Both the position numbers and the translations under genes were made by a program. This document shows positions 46,197-54,429 of a DNA stretch of 64,000 nt, in pieces. The DNA lies in assembly GCF_001866665.1 (NCBI RefSeq), contig NZ_MLYO01000017.1, forward strand, positions 27,469 through 91,468. The letters run 5' to 3'. Numbering within the stretch: the stretch's first letter is position 1; every line of letters starts with the position of its first letter. Below the pieces are notes generated by a model. It saw nothing but the letters and a program-made list of their open reading frames with translations. It was not told the origin of the DNA and made no database searches. Source of the stretch: Streptomyces monashensis (lineage in GTDB: Bacteria; Actinomycetota; Actinomycetes; Streptomycetales; Streptomycetaceae).

Positions 46197-47035
46197 CCGA
46201 GGACCACAAGCACTGGGGCCACGCCTCCTCGAACGGCCTGGGATTCACCCACCACACCGTCGTCGACGCCCATTTCCGCGCCTGCGAACGCCCCTACCTC
46301 GCCCTCCTCGGCCAGGCGGGCATCCGCCCGGGGCAGCGCGTGCTGGACGCGGGCTGCGGCTCCGGCGACTTCCTCCCCCACCTCGGCCGTCTCGTCGGCG
46401 AAAGCGGCCGGATCACCGCCGTCGACCTCGCCGCGGAGAACGCGGCGCTCGCCGCGGACCGAGCCCGCGAAGGACAACTGCCCTGCCCCGTCCAGGTGTA
46501 CCGGGCCAGCCTGCTGGAGCTCCCCTTCCCGGACCATGCCTTTGACGCCGTGTGGTGCTCCAACACCGTGCAGTACCTCGATGACGGTGAACTGGCCGTG
46601 GCTCTCGCCGAATTCAGCCGAGTGGTACGTCCGGGCGGCATCGTCGCCGTCAAGGACCTGGACGCGCATCTGATCACGGCACGGCCGGCCGACCCCTACC
46701 TGTTCACCGACTTCTTCCGGGCCGCGGGCAGCGGACCGGGCTACGCCCGCCAGTTGCTGCGCACCCGCGAGCTGTACCGCCACTTCAGGCAGGCCGGACT
46801 GACACGCGTACGCCAGCAGACCACGGTGATCGAGCACTACGCTCCCCTGTCCCCCGCGGCGCGCGGCTTCTACGCGACGGCCTGCGCACAGCTCGCCGGT
46901 CAGGCCCTGGCACTCGGACTGCACGAGGAATGGCGGCGGTTCGTCGACCCGGACCTGCCCGGCCATCCGCTGGACGACCCCGACGGCTACATCAGCGAGG
47001 GCAACGTACTCGCGGTCGGCACGGTGCCGGGGTGA
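46190..47035 (+). CDS. Class I SAM-dependent methyltransferase (UbiE-like)
   Basis: A 281-residue methyltransferase with the SAM motif VLDAGCGSGDFLPHLGRLV near residue 50, AVDLAAENAALAADRAREG, FDAVWCSNTVQYLDDGELAV near 115 and the post-motif VVRPGGIVAVKDLDAHL. It probably O-, C- or N-methylates a late intermediate. It overlaps the hydrolase gene by 7 bp and ends at a strong hairpin, so it is the last gene of the nine-gene operon. Confidence 0.87.
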   Translation: MLTEDHKHWGHASSNGLGFTHHTVVDAHFRACERPYLALLGQAGIRPGQRVLDAGCGSGDFLPHLGRLVGESGRITAVDLAAENAALAADRAREGQLPCPVQVYRASLLELPFPDHAFDAVWCSNTVQYLDDGELAVALAEFSRVVRPGGIVAVKDLDAHLITARPADPYLFTDFFRAAGSGPGYARQLLRTRELYRHFRQAGLTRVRQQTTVIEHYAPLSPAARGFYATACAQLAGQALALGLHEEWRRFVDPDLPGHPLDDPDGYISEGNVLAVGTVPG

Positions 47036-47059
47036 TCACGGCGTCGTCACCCCGGCACC
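47023..47059. terminator. Bidirectional terminator between the GH3 operon and parB
   Basis: GGTGCCGGGGTGA (47023-47035) pairs perfectly with TCACCCCGGCACC (47047-47059) around an 11-nt loop. The left arm contains the stop codon of the methyltransferase gene, and the structure lies 17 bp from the parB stop on the other strand. It separates the biosynthetic operon from the plasmid partition genes. Confidence 0.88.
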
Positions 47060-47075
47060 CGGCTCCCGCACCGGA

Positions 47076-48332
47076 TCACTCTCCCGGTACGGCCGCTCGT
47101 TCGGCGTCTTCGGCGAAGGACCGCGCCAGCTCCGCGAGCCGGGCGGGATCCCGCTCGCGTCCCTTCTTGCTCAGGAACCGGAGCAGGTCGAAGAAGGTGT
47201 CGTCGTCTTCGATGTTCCGGTCCAGGAGCATGGCGAGGGTGCCGGGTTCGTTGTACGGCACCGTGCGAACCCGGGCGCCGGACTGACTGTCCGCCCGCGG
47301 CCGGGAGACGGGCGCTTCCGCCCGCGGCTCCGGTACCGGCTGCTGCGCATCCGCCTCGTCGGCGGCCGGTGCCGGAGCCTGCGCCGGTGCCTGCGCGACG
47401 TGCGGTGCAGGTACGTCCGGCTCGGTGTCGCCTCCGCTTTCATGCCGACCCTCGGGCTCGTCCGGCTGCTCCCCGGCGGCCACCGGCGGTACGTCCGGCG
47501 CGGGCACTTCGCCCTCCGGCTCCCGCCTCGCCGGCTTCTCCGAACTCACCGGCCTGTCCGGCCTGTCCGAACTGTCCGGACTTTCGGAGCTCTCCGGTGG
47601 CTGCTTCCGGCTCCGCTTCTCCTCCTCGCGCCGGGCCCGCTCCTCCTTGAGCTCCCGCAGCGCCGTTTCCTGGTTCTCCACCGGCTTGTTGGCCACGGCC
47701 CGCAGCAGGTCGATGGGCTCCTCACCGATGCGGCCCTGCAGTTCGGGGGTCAGGTTGAGCAGGGCGAGGCGCTGCGACACCCAGCCCTGCGAGCGGTGGA
47801 GCCGCTTGGACAGCGCGGTCTGGCTGCCATGGATCGCCAACAGCCGCCGCAGGGCCCGGGCCTCGTCGAGTTCTCCGAGGTCGTGCCGGTGGATGTTCGC
47901 GACGAGGGCCGACTCCAGCAGTTCCTCGGAGTTGGCGCCCTGGTCGTCACTCACCATCACCTTGACGACGGCCAGCCGCGCCTCACGGGCGGCGGCGAGA
48001 CGGCTGCTGCCGTCGATCACGACATGGGTGGTGTCCGGTTCGAGGTCGGCCTCGCGCTCGGGGTTGGCCTTGATGTAGGCGTCGCGGTTCATGACCGTGA
48101 TCGCCTGCTTCTGCCCGTGTGTCGCCAGGCTGCCCGTCAGGTCGGTCAGATCACCGAGGCTGGAGCGGGGGTTGTCCGGGTTGAGGCTCACGCGGTGCGG
48201 CGGGAGTTCGGTGGGCGGGGCAACGCCCTCCGTGGGCACGCCGGTGGCGGCGGCCACGGCCTGGCGGCGTGCGCTGACCGGGCGCACTCCCCCGCCGAAG
48301 CGTCCGGCACCCAGCTGATCGGCCTTGCTCAT
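47076..48332 (-). CDS. parB: ParB-family partition protein
   Basis: A 418-residue ParB. The N-terminal domain has LPPHRVSLNPDNPRSSLGDL and VVIDGSSRLAAAREARL; the HTH follows at AIHGSQTALSKRLHRSQGWV SQRLALLNLTPELQG. Residues about 240-365 are a long Pro/Glu/Ser-rich linker, unusual in length, before a short C-terminal helical part (NIEDDDTFFDLLRFLSKKGR). It should bind a parS centromere and work with ParA. Its ATG overlaps the parA stop. Confidence 0.9.
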   Translation of the reverse strand: MSKADQLGAGRFGGGVRPVSARRQAVAAATGVPTEGVAPPTELPPHRVSLNPDNPRSSLGDLTDLTGSLATHGQKQAITVMNRDAYIKANPEREADLEPDTTHVVIDGSSRLAAAREARLAVVKVMVSDDQGANSEELLESALVANIHRHDLGELDEARALRRLLAIHGSQTALSKRLHRSQGWVSQRLALLNLTPELQGRIGEEPIDLLRAVANKPVENQETALRELKEERARREEEKRSRKQPPESSESPDSSDRPDRPVSSEKPARREPEGEVPAPDVPPVAAGEQPDEPEGRHESGGDTEPDVPAPHVAQAPAQAPAPAADEADAQQPVPEPRAEAPVSRPRADSQSGARVRTVPYNEPGTLAMLLDRNIEDDDTFFDLLRFLSKKGRERDPARLAELARSFAEDAERAAVPGE

Positions 48333-49594
48333 ACGATCTCCCTGGCGAGCGCGCGCATCCCGATCGCCTGCTGCGACTTGGGGGCGTAGGACAGCAGGGG
48401 CCGCTTCATCCGGACCGCTTCCTTCTGTTCCTTGAGATCGCCGATGAGCCCGACGACCCGGGGATCCTTTATGTCGACCCACCCCTGCAACGAGGAGGTG
48501 GCGATGAACCCGCGGCGCGAGTCGTAGAGGTTGACCACGATGCCGAGGTAGTCGATGTCGACCTGGAGGTCCCCGCGCAGGTCGTCGATCTGTGTGGTGA
48601 GCAGCTCGTAGGCGTCCGCGGAACTGTCCTCGGCCTGCACCACGATCAGCGCACCGGACTGGCCGAGCTTCTCGCCGTCGCGCCGGCGGCCGTAGTACGC
48701 CGCGGCGTCCATGCTCAGGCCGAGGCTCGGCGGGCAGTCCACGAGGATCACGTCGTAGTCGGTCTCGAGCGGGGCGAGCGCGCGCTCCAGCGCCGCTTCC
48801 CTCGCACGTACGGCCGAGAGGCGGACGTCGAGCAGGAAGGCGTCGTTGCAGGCGGGCAGCAGGTGGAGCCGGCCGTCGAAGGTCTCGTCGTCGATGGAGA
48901 CGATGAGATCGCGCAGGTCGCCCTTCGGGTCGCCCGCCATGTGGTTGGTGAGGCTGTCGCCGTTCATCGGGACGGGCGCCGCCCCGAGTTGGTTGGTGAG
49001 GTGGCACTGCGGGTCGAAGTCGACGAGCAGGACCCGCAGCCCGAGCCCGGGCAGGTTCTCGATGTTCAGGGGGTCCTCGCCGACCGGCACGTCGTCGGCG
49101 TGGGCCTCACTCGCCCGCAGGGCCTCGGCGAGCGCCTTGGCCACCCGCACCGAGTGCAGGCTGTTGGCGTCCTCGGCGAGCGCCTCACCGACACCCGCGG
49201 TGATCGCGGTCTTGCCCACGCCGCCCTTCTGGTTGCACACGATGATGCGACGGGTGTTCTCGGGCCGTTCGACGTCCGGCGCCGGGTTGGAGTCGAGCCA
49301 CAGCTGGACCGACTGCGCCAGGCCCTGGATGAGCGAGACCCCGCGCTCGCCGGCGATGTGGCGGAACTCGTCCCACTGGCCGGGCGGCAGGAAGGTGGAG
49401 AACGAGTCGGAGCGGGAGGTGTCGACGGCAGCGGGAGTGAAGGCAAGGGTGCACCAGTCCCGGATGCCCTGCTCGACGGCCGCCTGGATCTCGACACCGT
49501 GCTGGGCGGCCCGGACTTTGAGGTTCTGCCGGAGCCATCCCGGCAGCTTGGAGACGACCTTCTCGCGGTCGCTGGACGTGGCTGGCGAACTCAT
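48329..49594 (-). CDS. parA: ParA-family partition ATPase with N-terminal DNA-binding-like extension
   Basis: A 421-residue ParA. The deviant Walker A motif CNQKGGVGKTAITAG is at residues 120-134, VLLVDFDPQCHLTNQLG follows (Walker A'), then VILVDCPPSLGLSMDAAAYY (Walker B). The first 115 residues are an extension with two similar segments, LPGWLRQNLKVRAAQHGVEI (near 17) and LPPGQWDEFRHIAGERGVSL (near 69), that look like ribbon-helix-helix modules. The extension could allow autoregulation, as in type Ia partition ATPases. ATG at 49594 has AAGGTG. Confidence 0.9.
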   Translation of the reverse strand: MSSPATSSDREKVVSKLPGWLRQNLKVRAAQHGVEIQAAVEQGIRDWCTLAFTPAAVDTSRSDSFSTFLPPGQWDEFRHIAGERGVSLIQGLAQSVQLWLDSNPAPDVERPENTRRIIVCNQKGGVGKTAITAGVGEALAEDANSLHSVRVAKALAEALRASEAHADDVPVGEDPLNIENLPGLGLRVLLVDFDPQCHLTNQLGAAPVPMNGDSLTNHMAGDPKGDLRDLIVSIDDETFDGRLHLLPACNDAFLLDVRLSAVRAREAALERALAPLETDYDVILVDCPPSLGLSMDAAAYYGRRRDGEKLGQSGALIVVQAEDSSADAYELLTTQIDDLRGDLQVDIDYLGIVVNLYDSRRGFIATSSLQGWVDIKDPRVVGLIGDLKEQKEAVRMKRPLLSYAPKSQQAIGMRALAREIV

Positions 49595-49606
49595 GGACGA
49601 CACCTT

Positions 49607-49645
49607 ACTAACGTCCGCGATTCTTACAAGCATCGACACGTTAGT
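49607..49645. promoter_or_regulatory. Inverted repeat upstream of parAB
   Basis: ACTAACGT (49607-49614) and ACGTTAGT (49638-49645) are perfect inverted copies 13 bp upstream of the parA start. The position suits an operator for autoregulation of parAB or a ParB-binding site. Confidence 0.6.
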
Positions 49646-50480
49646 TGGAGACCTTTTCGTCCACGTCCTCCGGGCCCAGACCTCTCCTGCCGCGGTCCGC
49701 TTCCGGGCGCGGGTCACGGACTTCGCGCAGCACCTCGTCCGCGCACCCCATCCGTCGGCGTCCCGGCCCTCGTTGTCGGCGAACATGGCGCGGCTGCGTG
49801 GTACCAGGGGCCTTCGCCGGCCCCTGGACCCCGCTGCCCCGCCACTTCCCGGCGCGCATCCGTTTCGTCGTGCCGAAGGCCGTACGCGCCGGGAAGCAGC
49901 GGGGTCGTGGGTGCGTGGCGCCGCCGTCGGCCGCGCGCGCTGGACGATGGCTCGACCCGGGGTGGAGCGCGGGACGGACGTGGCGCACCGGCTGCGGGGC
50001 CGAGGTCGGTGGGCCACGTAGTTCGGCATCAAAGCGGATGATCCGGGGACGGGCTTGTCCGACCGTTGACAAGGGTAAGAGAGCGCGCTCGACAAACGCC
50101 ACTTGACCTGCAGAAACACACGAGACGGCCCAGATCCCAGGAACTGCCAGGCAGTTCCTGCAACAGCGGAGGGCGATCGACGGAACCGAGTACCCAGATC
50201 CCACGGACGTGCACCCGGTCCCTGAAAACCGGGTACCACGATCCTGCCGACTGCCACCACGATCGTAGAAACTGCCACCACGTCCACAGGAACTGAGTAC
50301 CCGGTTCCTACAGACGTGGCAGATTGACGTGACGTACATGAGCCAGGCCGGGGAGCGTCCGCACCGGAGGGGTACGGACGGTGAACGTGACGACATCCGA
50401 CACGGCCGACAGGCGGACTTAATTGACTTCCTGCTCATGTACGTTAGGTTCATCTGGTCGGCCTCAGGGGTCGTCCCTCA
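49646..50480. repeat. Repeat-rich non-coding region between parAB and the winged-helix genes
   Basis: No gene is supported in this 835-bp stretch. From about 50138 it becomes repeat-rich. CAGGAACTGCC-A-GGCAGTTCCTG (50138-50160) is a perfect palindrome. GGAACCGAGTACCC (near 50182) and GGAACTGAGTACCC (near 50289) are direct copies. CTGCCACCACG occurs twice (near 50251 and 50272), and GGGTACC/GGTTCC variants recur. The layout suggests a parS centromere or an origin with iterons. I cannot decide which. Confidence 0.6.
50323..50342. repeat. ACGTACATGAG motif, copy 1 (shared with 50434-50444 and 51304-51323)
   Basis: ATTGACGTGACGTACATGAG here and ATTGACGTCACGTACATGAG at 51304-51323 differ at one base. 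CTCATGTACGT at 50434-50444 is an inverted copy of the core. The three copies bracket the two winged-helix genes, two upstream and one downstream, so they are probably binding sites of those proteins or replication iterons. Confidence 0.65.
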
Positions 50481-50969
50481 TTGACCGCCAAACACCCCCC
50501 TTACTCGGAGGGCCCGTTGGGAGCACTTCGCAGACTCGTCGACGCCGACACGGGCGAGCCGGTCCCCTATGCGCCGTACGCCTTCTCCGGCAGACACACC
50601 CAAGTCGACAAGGCCCGCGTCGAGGCGATCACCGAGTCCAAGGCGTTCACACCCAGTCAGAAGTTCCTCATCCTCTGGTGGATCGGTGTGTCACCCGAGG
50701 GCATGGAGCCGCTGCGCGCCACTGGTGCGGACATCGCCAAACGTGTAGGGATGTCCACAGACGCCGTCGGAAAGATCAACAGGAAATTGGCCAAACACCG
50801 CATCCTGGTCGTGCGAGGCCGTATCGGCAACTACAATCTGTACCGAATCAGCCCGTACATCGCCTTCCACGGCACAGGGATCGAGCAGCGTGAAGCCGTA
50901 AAGACGTGCAACCCGCCGGACATCCCCGGATTCAACGACAACATTCCTGCACGGTGGGAGGCCCAGTGA
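50481..50969 (+). CDS. Winged-helix protein, possible plasmid replication/control protein
   Basis: A 162-residue protein from a TTG (50481). After a polar N-terminus, FTPSQKFLILWWIGVSPEGM and TGADIAKRVGMSTDAVGKIN form a winged helix. KHRILVVRGRIGNYNLYRIS followed by PYIAFHGTG is like the wing and tail of RepL-type plasmid proteins. It lies between copies of the ACGTACATGAG motif and overlaps the next gene. A role in replication initiation or copy control is inferred; a plain transcription factor is the alternative. Confidence 0.68.
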   Translation: MTAKHPPYSEGPLGALRRLVDADTGEPVPYAPYAFSGRHTQVDKARVEAITESKAFTPSQKFLILWWIGVSPEGMEPLRATGADIAKRVGMSTDAVGKINRKLAKHRILVVRGRIGNYNLYRISPYIAFHGTGIEQREAVKTCNPPDIPGFNDNIPARWEAQ

Positions 50970-51283
50970 TCAGCAGCGACGACAAGCAGAAGAACCTCGA
51001 ACTGCTTGAGAAGACGGCCGGCATGAGCGCCAATCAGCGTCTCGTCGTCATGCTGTACGCCCTCCACCCGACCGACCGGTCCGGCGCCGTCCTGGAGACC
51101 GCCGCCAACCTGGCCAAGCTCGTCGGCATGGCCCCGCCCGTCTTCTCCCGCACCCGCAAGCAGGTCATCGAGGCCGGCTGGCTGGAGGAGACCGAGCGCA
51201 TCGGTCACATCAAGTACTACCGCCTCGACCCCAAGCGCATGGGCGAGAGAGTCGTCGTCCCGCTGCGCCGCGCCGCGACCTGA
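50966..51283 (+). CDS. Small MarR-like winged-helix protein
   Basis: A 105-residue protein from a GTG (50966) with GGGAGG. MSANQRLVVMLYALHPTDRS, TAANLAKLVGMAPPVFSRTR and KQVIEAGWLEETERIGHIKY followed by YRLDPKR are a compact winged helix related in layout to the preceding gene. The two genes overlap by 4 bp (GTGA) and probably act together. Confidence 0.7.
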   Translation: MISSDDKQKNLELLEKTAGMSANQRLVVMLYALHPTDRSGAVLETAANLAKLVGMAPPVFSRTRKQVIEAGWLEETERIGHIKYYRLDPKRMGERVVVPLRRAAT

Positions 51284-51303
51284 CGTCCCGGAGAGCGCGC
51301 CTC

Positions 51304-51323
51304 ATTGACGTCACGTACATGAG
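51304..51323. repeat. ACGTACATGAG motif, downstream copy
   Basis: See the copy at 50323-50342; this one lies 20 bp after the stop of the second winged-helix gene. It is followed by GCGTTCCCAGGAACG (from about 51326), a GTTCC/GGAAC palindrome that echoes the GGAACTG repeats upstream of the pair. Confidence 0.6.
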
Positions 51324-51413
51324 GCGCGTTCCCAGGAACGTTCCGCTTGACCCGACGGCAAGGACGACGGCCCCACAACGCCACAACGGCACCGCGAGAC
51401 TGTCGCCTTCCGC

Positions 51414-52250
51414 TTACGCCGGATCCGCCGAGCCGTCGCGACCGGCGGGGCGGTCCGGGCTGAACGCGGGTCCGGCCGGACGCTCTTGCCTCAGATCGGC
51501 GAGAAGGCCGTCGAGCGCCTCCTTGAGGGCTGTCGCGTTCGCCGGATCGAACCAGGTGGTGCGGATGCGCTCGTTGTTCCCTCCGGGTGTCTCGTGGTCG
51601 GCGGCGAGTCGGTGCAGCGGGCGGGTCCCGTCGTCCAGGGAACGGCCGACGTTCCGGAAGAGGCCGCGCACATACCGGTCGGCGGTGTCGGAGGCGATGC
51701 CGTGCCCGGCAGCCCATGAGGTGAGCGTGGCGAGGTAGCTGTAGTGGGCGGTGAGCGTCCCGGTCAGCGCGGAGAAGACGTTGAAGGCATCCTCGTCCTC
51801 GACGGGGAGCGCCCCGCCCAGTTGCTGGAAGAGGGAGTCCACCACCGGGTGCGAGGGGCAGGTCACGGTGGCGGAGCGGCGCTCGCGCACCGCCGGCAGC
51901 GGGATGGCGCGGACGATCGGGGCGCCGGTGGCGAGGGTCCGGCGCAGGTCGTCGATGGCGACACCGGCCAGCAGGCTGACCACGGTCTTGTGGTCGTCCA
52001 ACTCCAGCCCGGCGAGGGCCTCGTGGTGGTCCTGGCGGCGCACGGCGATGATCACCAGCTCGGAGCGGTCCACCACCTCCTGGTTGTCGGCGCACACCCG
52101 GACGCCCTCGTAGCGCTCGGACAGTTCGGCGGCGGTTCGGGCCCCCCGGGGAGAGAGGAAGATGCCCGGCGACGTACCACCCTCGTCACACAGGCCCTCG
52201 ACGATGGCCCGGCCGATCTCTCCCACTCCGATGACGCCGATGCGCTGCAC
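51414..52250 (-). CDS. Pyrroline-5-carboxylate reductase-like (ProC family) oxidoreductase
   Basis: A 278-residue protein with the NAD(P) loop IGVIGVGEIGRAIVEGL, ELVIIAVRRQDHHEAL, KTVVSLLAGVAIDDLRRTL and IVRAIPLPAVRERR, the ProC pattern. The usual substrate reduction is imine to amine. The C-terminal 40 residues are Arg/Pro-rich and atypical. It starts at a GTG (52250) with AGGAAA. It stands alone on the plasmid backbone, so the true substrate is unclear. Confidence 0.8.
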   Translation of the reverse strand: MQRIGVIGVGEIGRAIVEGLCDEGGTSPGIFLSPRGARTAAELSERYEGVRVCADNQEVVDRSELVIIAVRRQDHHEALAGLELDDHKTVVSLLAGVAIDDLRRTLATGAPIVRAIPLPAVRERRSATVTCPSHPVVDSLFQQLGGALPVEDEDAFNVFSALTGTLTAHYSYLATLTSWAAGHGIASDTADRYVRGLFRNVGRSLDDGTRPLHRLAADHETPGGNNERIRTTWFDPANATALKEALDGLLADLRQERPAGPAFSPDRPAGRDGSADPA

Positions 52251-52330
52251 TGTGTTTCCTCCATGGGTGTGTGGGGGTCGTGCGGGGCCGACGTCACGTC
52301 AGCCGCGGTCTTCTCCACAGCAGTGCGACC

Positions 52331-52372
52331 GCGACGACGTCCCCGTCCTCGCGTGGACGGGGATGACGTCGC
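52331..52372. terminator. Hairpin between the esterase and ProC-like genes
   Basis: CGTCCCCGTCC (52338-52348) pairs with GGACGGGGATG (52355-52365) with one wobble, and the flanking GCGACG/CGTCGC extends the stem. It is about 50 bp after the stop of the leftward esterase gene. Confidence 0.65.
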
Positions 52373-52421
52373 TGCCGCAGGTGTCAGCAAGTCCAAGGGC
52401 GGTGGGGTGCACCGCTCCTCC

Positions 52422-53408
52422 TCACTTTGCCAGGGCCGCGCGGAGGAACTCGAGGATCTCCGCCCGGGCGGCCTCGGCCTGTGGTTCCACGCCGGGTAGG
52501 GCGAGGAACGCGTGCTTCGCACCCGGGTATTCGGAAAGCCGCACGGGCGTCCCGGCCACGCGCAGCCGCTCGGCGTAGCGGCGGCCGTGATCGGCGACGG
52601 CGTCCTGGGTGGGCACCACCACGAGCGCCGGGGCGAGCTCGCTCACATCGTCGGCGTACAGCGGTGAGACGGCGCGGGCGTCGGCTCCCGGCGGGACGGA
52701 GAGCCGCTGGAAGAGCCGCAGTTGGGGCAGGGCGCGGGTCGGGCTGTATGCGAACTCGGCGATCGAGGGGTAGTCGTACATCGACTCGGTCACGTCGACC
52801 GCGGGGTTGACCAGCACCTGCGCCCTGAGCTCCAGGCCGGCCTCCCGGGCCCGGACGGCCGACAGGGCGCTGATCAGCGCGCCACAGCTCTCACCGAAGA
52901 CGGCCGTACGTGCCGGGTCGGCGCCCCACTGCTCGGCGTGCCGCACCACGTGCTCGAGCACGTCCCAGCCGTCGTCGGCGGCGTTCGCGAGCGGACTGTC
53001 CGGGGCGACGAGGCGGTGCTCGACCGAGACCACGAGGGCGGGCAGGCGGGCGGCGAGGTGGCTGTTGGCCCAGTCGCACTGCACCGCCGTGCCCACGAAG
53101 CTGCCTCCGTGGACATGGACCACGAGTGGCAGGTCGGTCCCGGCTGTGGTCTCGCCTTCTCCCGTCGGGGCCGGCCGGTACACCCGGACCGGGAGGTCGC
53201 GGCCGGGCAGGGCGATCTCCTGCCAGACGATCGCGGCGCCGGGGTCCGGCTCTCCGAGGATCGTCCGCGCCGCGCCGGAGGCCCGCCAGTGGTTCTCCGC
53301 GGCGCGGTAGGCGAGCAGTTCCTCGGTCGTGATCGCCGAGAAGTCCGGCTCCGGCGGCCGTGTCGCGGTCGTGGCCTCGCCGGTGGTCCCGTTAGCGCCC
53401 TCGCTCAT
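52422..53408 (-). CDS. HSL-family alpha/beta hydrolase (esterase)
   Basis: A 328-residue esterase with the HGGSF oxyanion motif in LVVHVHGGSFVGTAVQ, the nucleophile GESCGALISAL, and a C-terminal PGAKHAFLALPG carrying the His. VEHRLVAPDSPLANAADDGW is typical of the hormone-sensitive-lipase group. ATG at 53408 has GGAGAAGG. It is divergent from a TetR gene with a palindromic operator between them, a usual detoxification pair. Confidence 0.87.
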   Translation of the reverse strand: MSEGANGTTGEATTATRPPEPDFSAITTEELLAYRAAENHWRASGAARTILGEPDPGAAIVWQEIALPGRDLPVRVYRPAPTGEGETTAGTDLPLVVHVHGGSFVGTAVQCDWANSHLAARLPALVVSVEHRLVAPDSPLANAADDGWDVLEHVVRHAEQWGADPARTAVFGESCGALISALSAVRAREAGLELRAQVLVNPAVDVTESMYDYPSIAEFAYSPTRALPQLRLFQRLSVPPGADARAVSPLYADDVSELAPALVVVPTQDAVADHGRRYAERLRVAGTPVRLSEYPGAKHAFLALPGVEPQAEAARAEILEFLRAALAK

Positions 53409-53496
53409 GTGTCCTTCTCCCCTCCCCCGGCCGGATGCCGGGCGCGCCGCTGCGGTCGGACGGTGCACTACCTGCTGCACCTGCGTTGCCCTCATT

Positions 53497-53515
53497 ATGC
53501 ACGCACTGCGTGCAT
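53497..53515. promoter_or_regulatory. Palindromic operator between esterase and TetR genes
   Basis: ATGCACGCA-C-TGCGTGCAT is a perfect 9-bp inverted repeat. A further half-site, AAGTGCAT, follows at about 53520. It lies in the 151-bp divergent gap, where the TetR product of 53560-54213 should bind. Confidence 0.78.
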
Positions 53516-53559
53516 CAGCAAGTGCATAGGTTAGACTGAGTCCGGACGAGAGGGGCGAG

Positions 53560-54213
53560 ATGACTGGCCGAAGGCGATGGTCGACCGAGGAGATCCTGGA
53601 CACGGCGGCGGAACTGCTGCGCACGAGCGACGCCGAGTCGTTCAGCGTGCGCAAGCTCGCCGCGGCGCTCGGGACCGACTCCTCCAGCCTCTACCGGCAC
53701 TTCCGCAACAAGACCGAACTGATGCGCGCGGTCGCCGACCGGATCCTGCTGGCCGCCATGGACGGCTACCGCCCCGAGGGCGACTGGAAGCAGCGCGTCA
53801 CCAGCCTGGCCCTGCACCTGCGCGAGGCCTTCGGCGAGCAACCCCAACTCGCCGCGATCTGGGGACGGTACGGGTCCGGTGGCAGCGGATCCCGGTCGGT
53901 CATGGAGGAGGTGCTGCAGGCCTTGCGCACGTCCGGCCTGCCCGACCAGGAGATCCCGGTGCGCTACCACCGCATCGTGATCCTCCTCGCCGCGCTGATC
54001 GCCTCCGAGGCCGGTATCAGCACCCTCACCCCCAAGGAGTACGAACAGGGCATGGAGCAGTTCCGCGTGGCCGTCCTCGGCGCCGACCCCGAACGCTTCC
54101 CCGCCCTGGCCCACTTCGCCCGCGACGTCCGCCCCCTCGGCGCAGACCGCCGCGCCGCGTTCGAAGAGATCCTCGCCGCCCAACTCGCCCACGTCGAGGC
54201 CCAGATCGCCTGA
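53560..54213 (+). CDS. TetR-family repressor
   Basis: A 217-residue TetR protein. HTH: FSVRKLAAALGTDSSSLYRH then FRNKTELMRAVADRIL. The C-terminal domain is of the tetracycline-repressor-like all-alpha kind (WKQRVTSLALHLREAFGEQP). ATG at 53560 follows GAGAGGGGCGAG. It probably represses the divergent esterase and itself. Confidence 0.88.
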   Translation: MTGRRRWSTEEILDTAAELLRTSDAESFSVRKLAAALGTDSSSLYRHFRNKTELMRAVADRILLAAMDGYRPEGDWKQRVTSLALHLREAFGEQPQLAAIWGRYGSGGSGSRSVMEEVLQALRTSGLPDQEIPVRYHRIVILLAALIASEAGISTLTPKEYEQGMEQFRVAVLGADPERFPALAHFARDVRPLGADRRAAFEEILAAQLAHVEAQIA

Positions 54214-54218
54214 GGCGC

Positions 54219-54242
54219 CGGGCCTGCGGCGGCCGCGGCCCG
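54219..54242. terminator. GC-rich hairpin after the TetR gene
   Basis: CCGGGCC and GGCCCGG are inverted copies around a GC-rich core just after the TetR stop and before the converging monooxygenase gene. The inner part pairs imperfectly. Confidence 0.4.
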
Positions 54243-54277
54243 GTGAAAGCGATGGGGTTGACCTGAGAGGGGCCGCG

Positions 54278-54378
54278 GGCATCCGCTCCGGCGGCTTCAC
54301 GGCGCGCGGCATCGGCCGCGAGTACGGCGCGGTCGGCCTCGGCACCTGCTCCGAGTACCAGACCATCGCCCTGCGACC
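54278..54378 (+). pseudogene. Aldehyde dehydrogenase C-terminal remnant
   Basis: One frame encodes SGGFTARGIGREYGAVGLGT followed by CSEYQTIAL, which matches the C-terminal signature of aldehyde dehydrogenases (GIGREYGxxGLxxxxEYKTI). No start or catalytic domain is present, and the frame runs into the end of the converging monooxygenase gene. It is a short relic, evidence of past recombination here. Confidence 0.6.
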
Positions 54379-54429
54379 CTGCCGCACGGTTCAGGCGTGC
54401 GCTGGTGCCGGTGCTCTCGTGCTCGGCGG

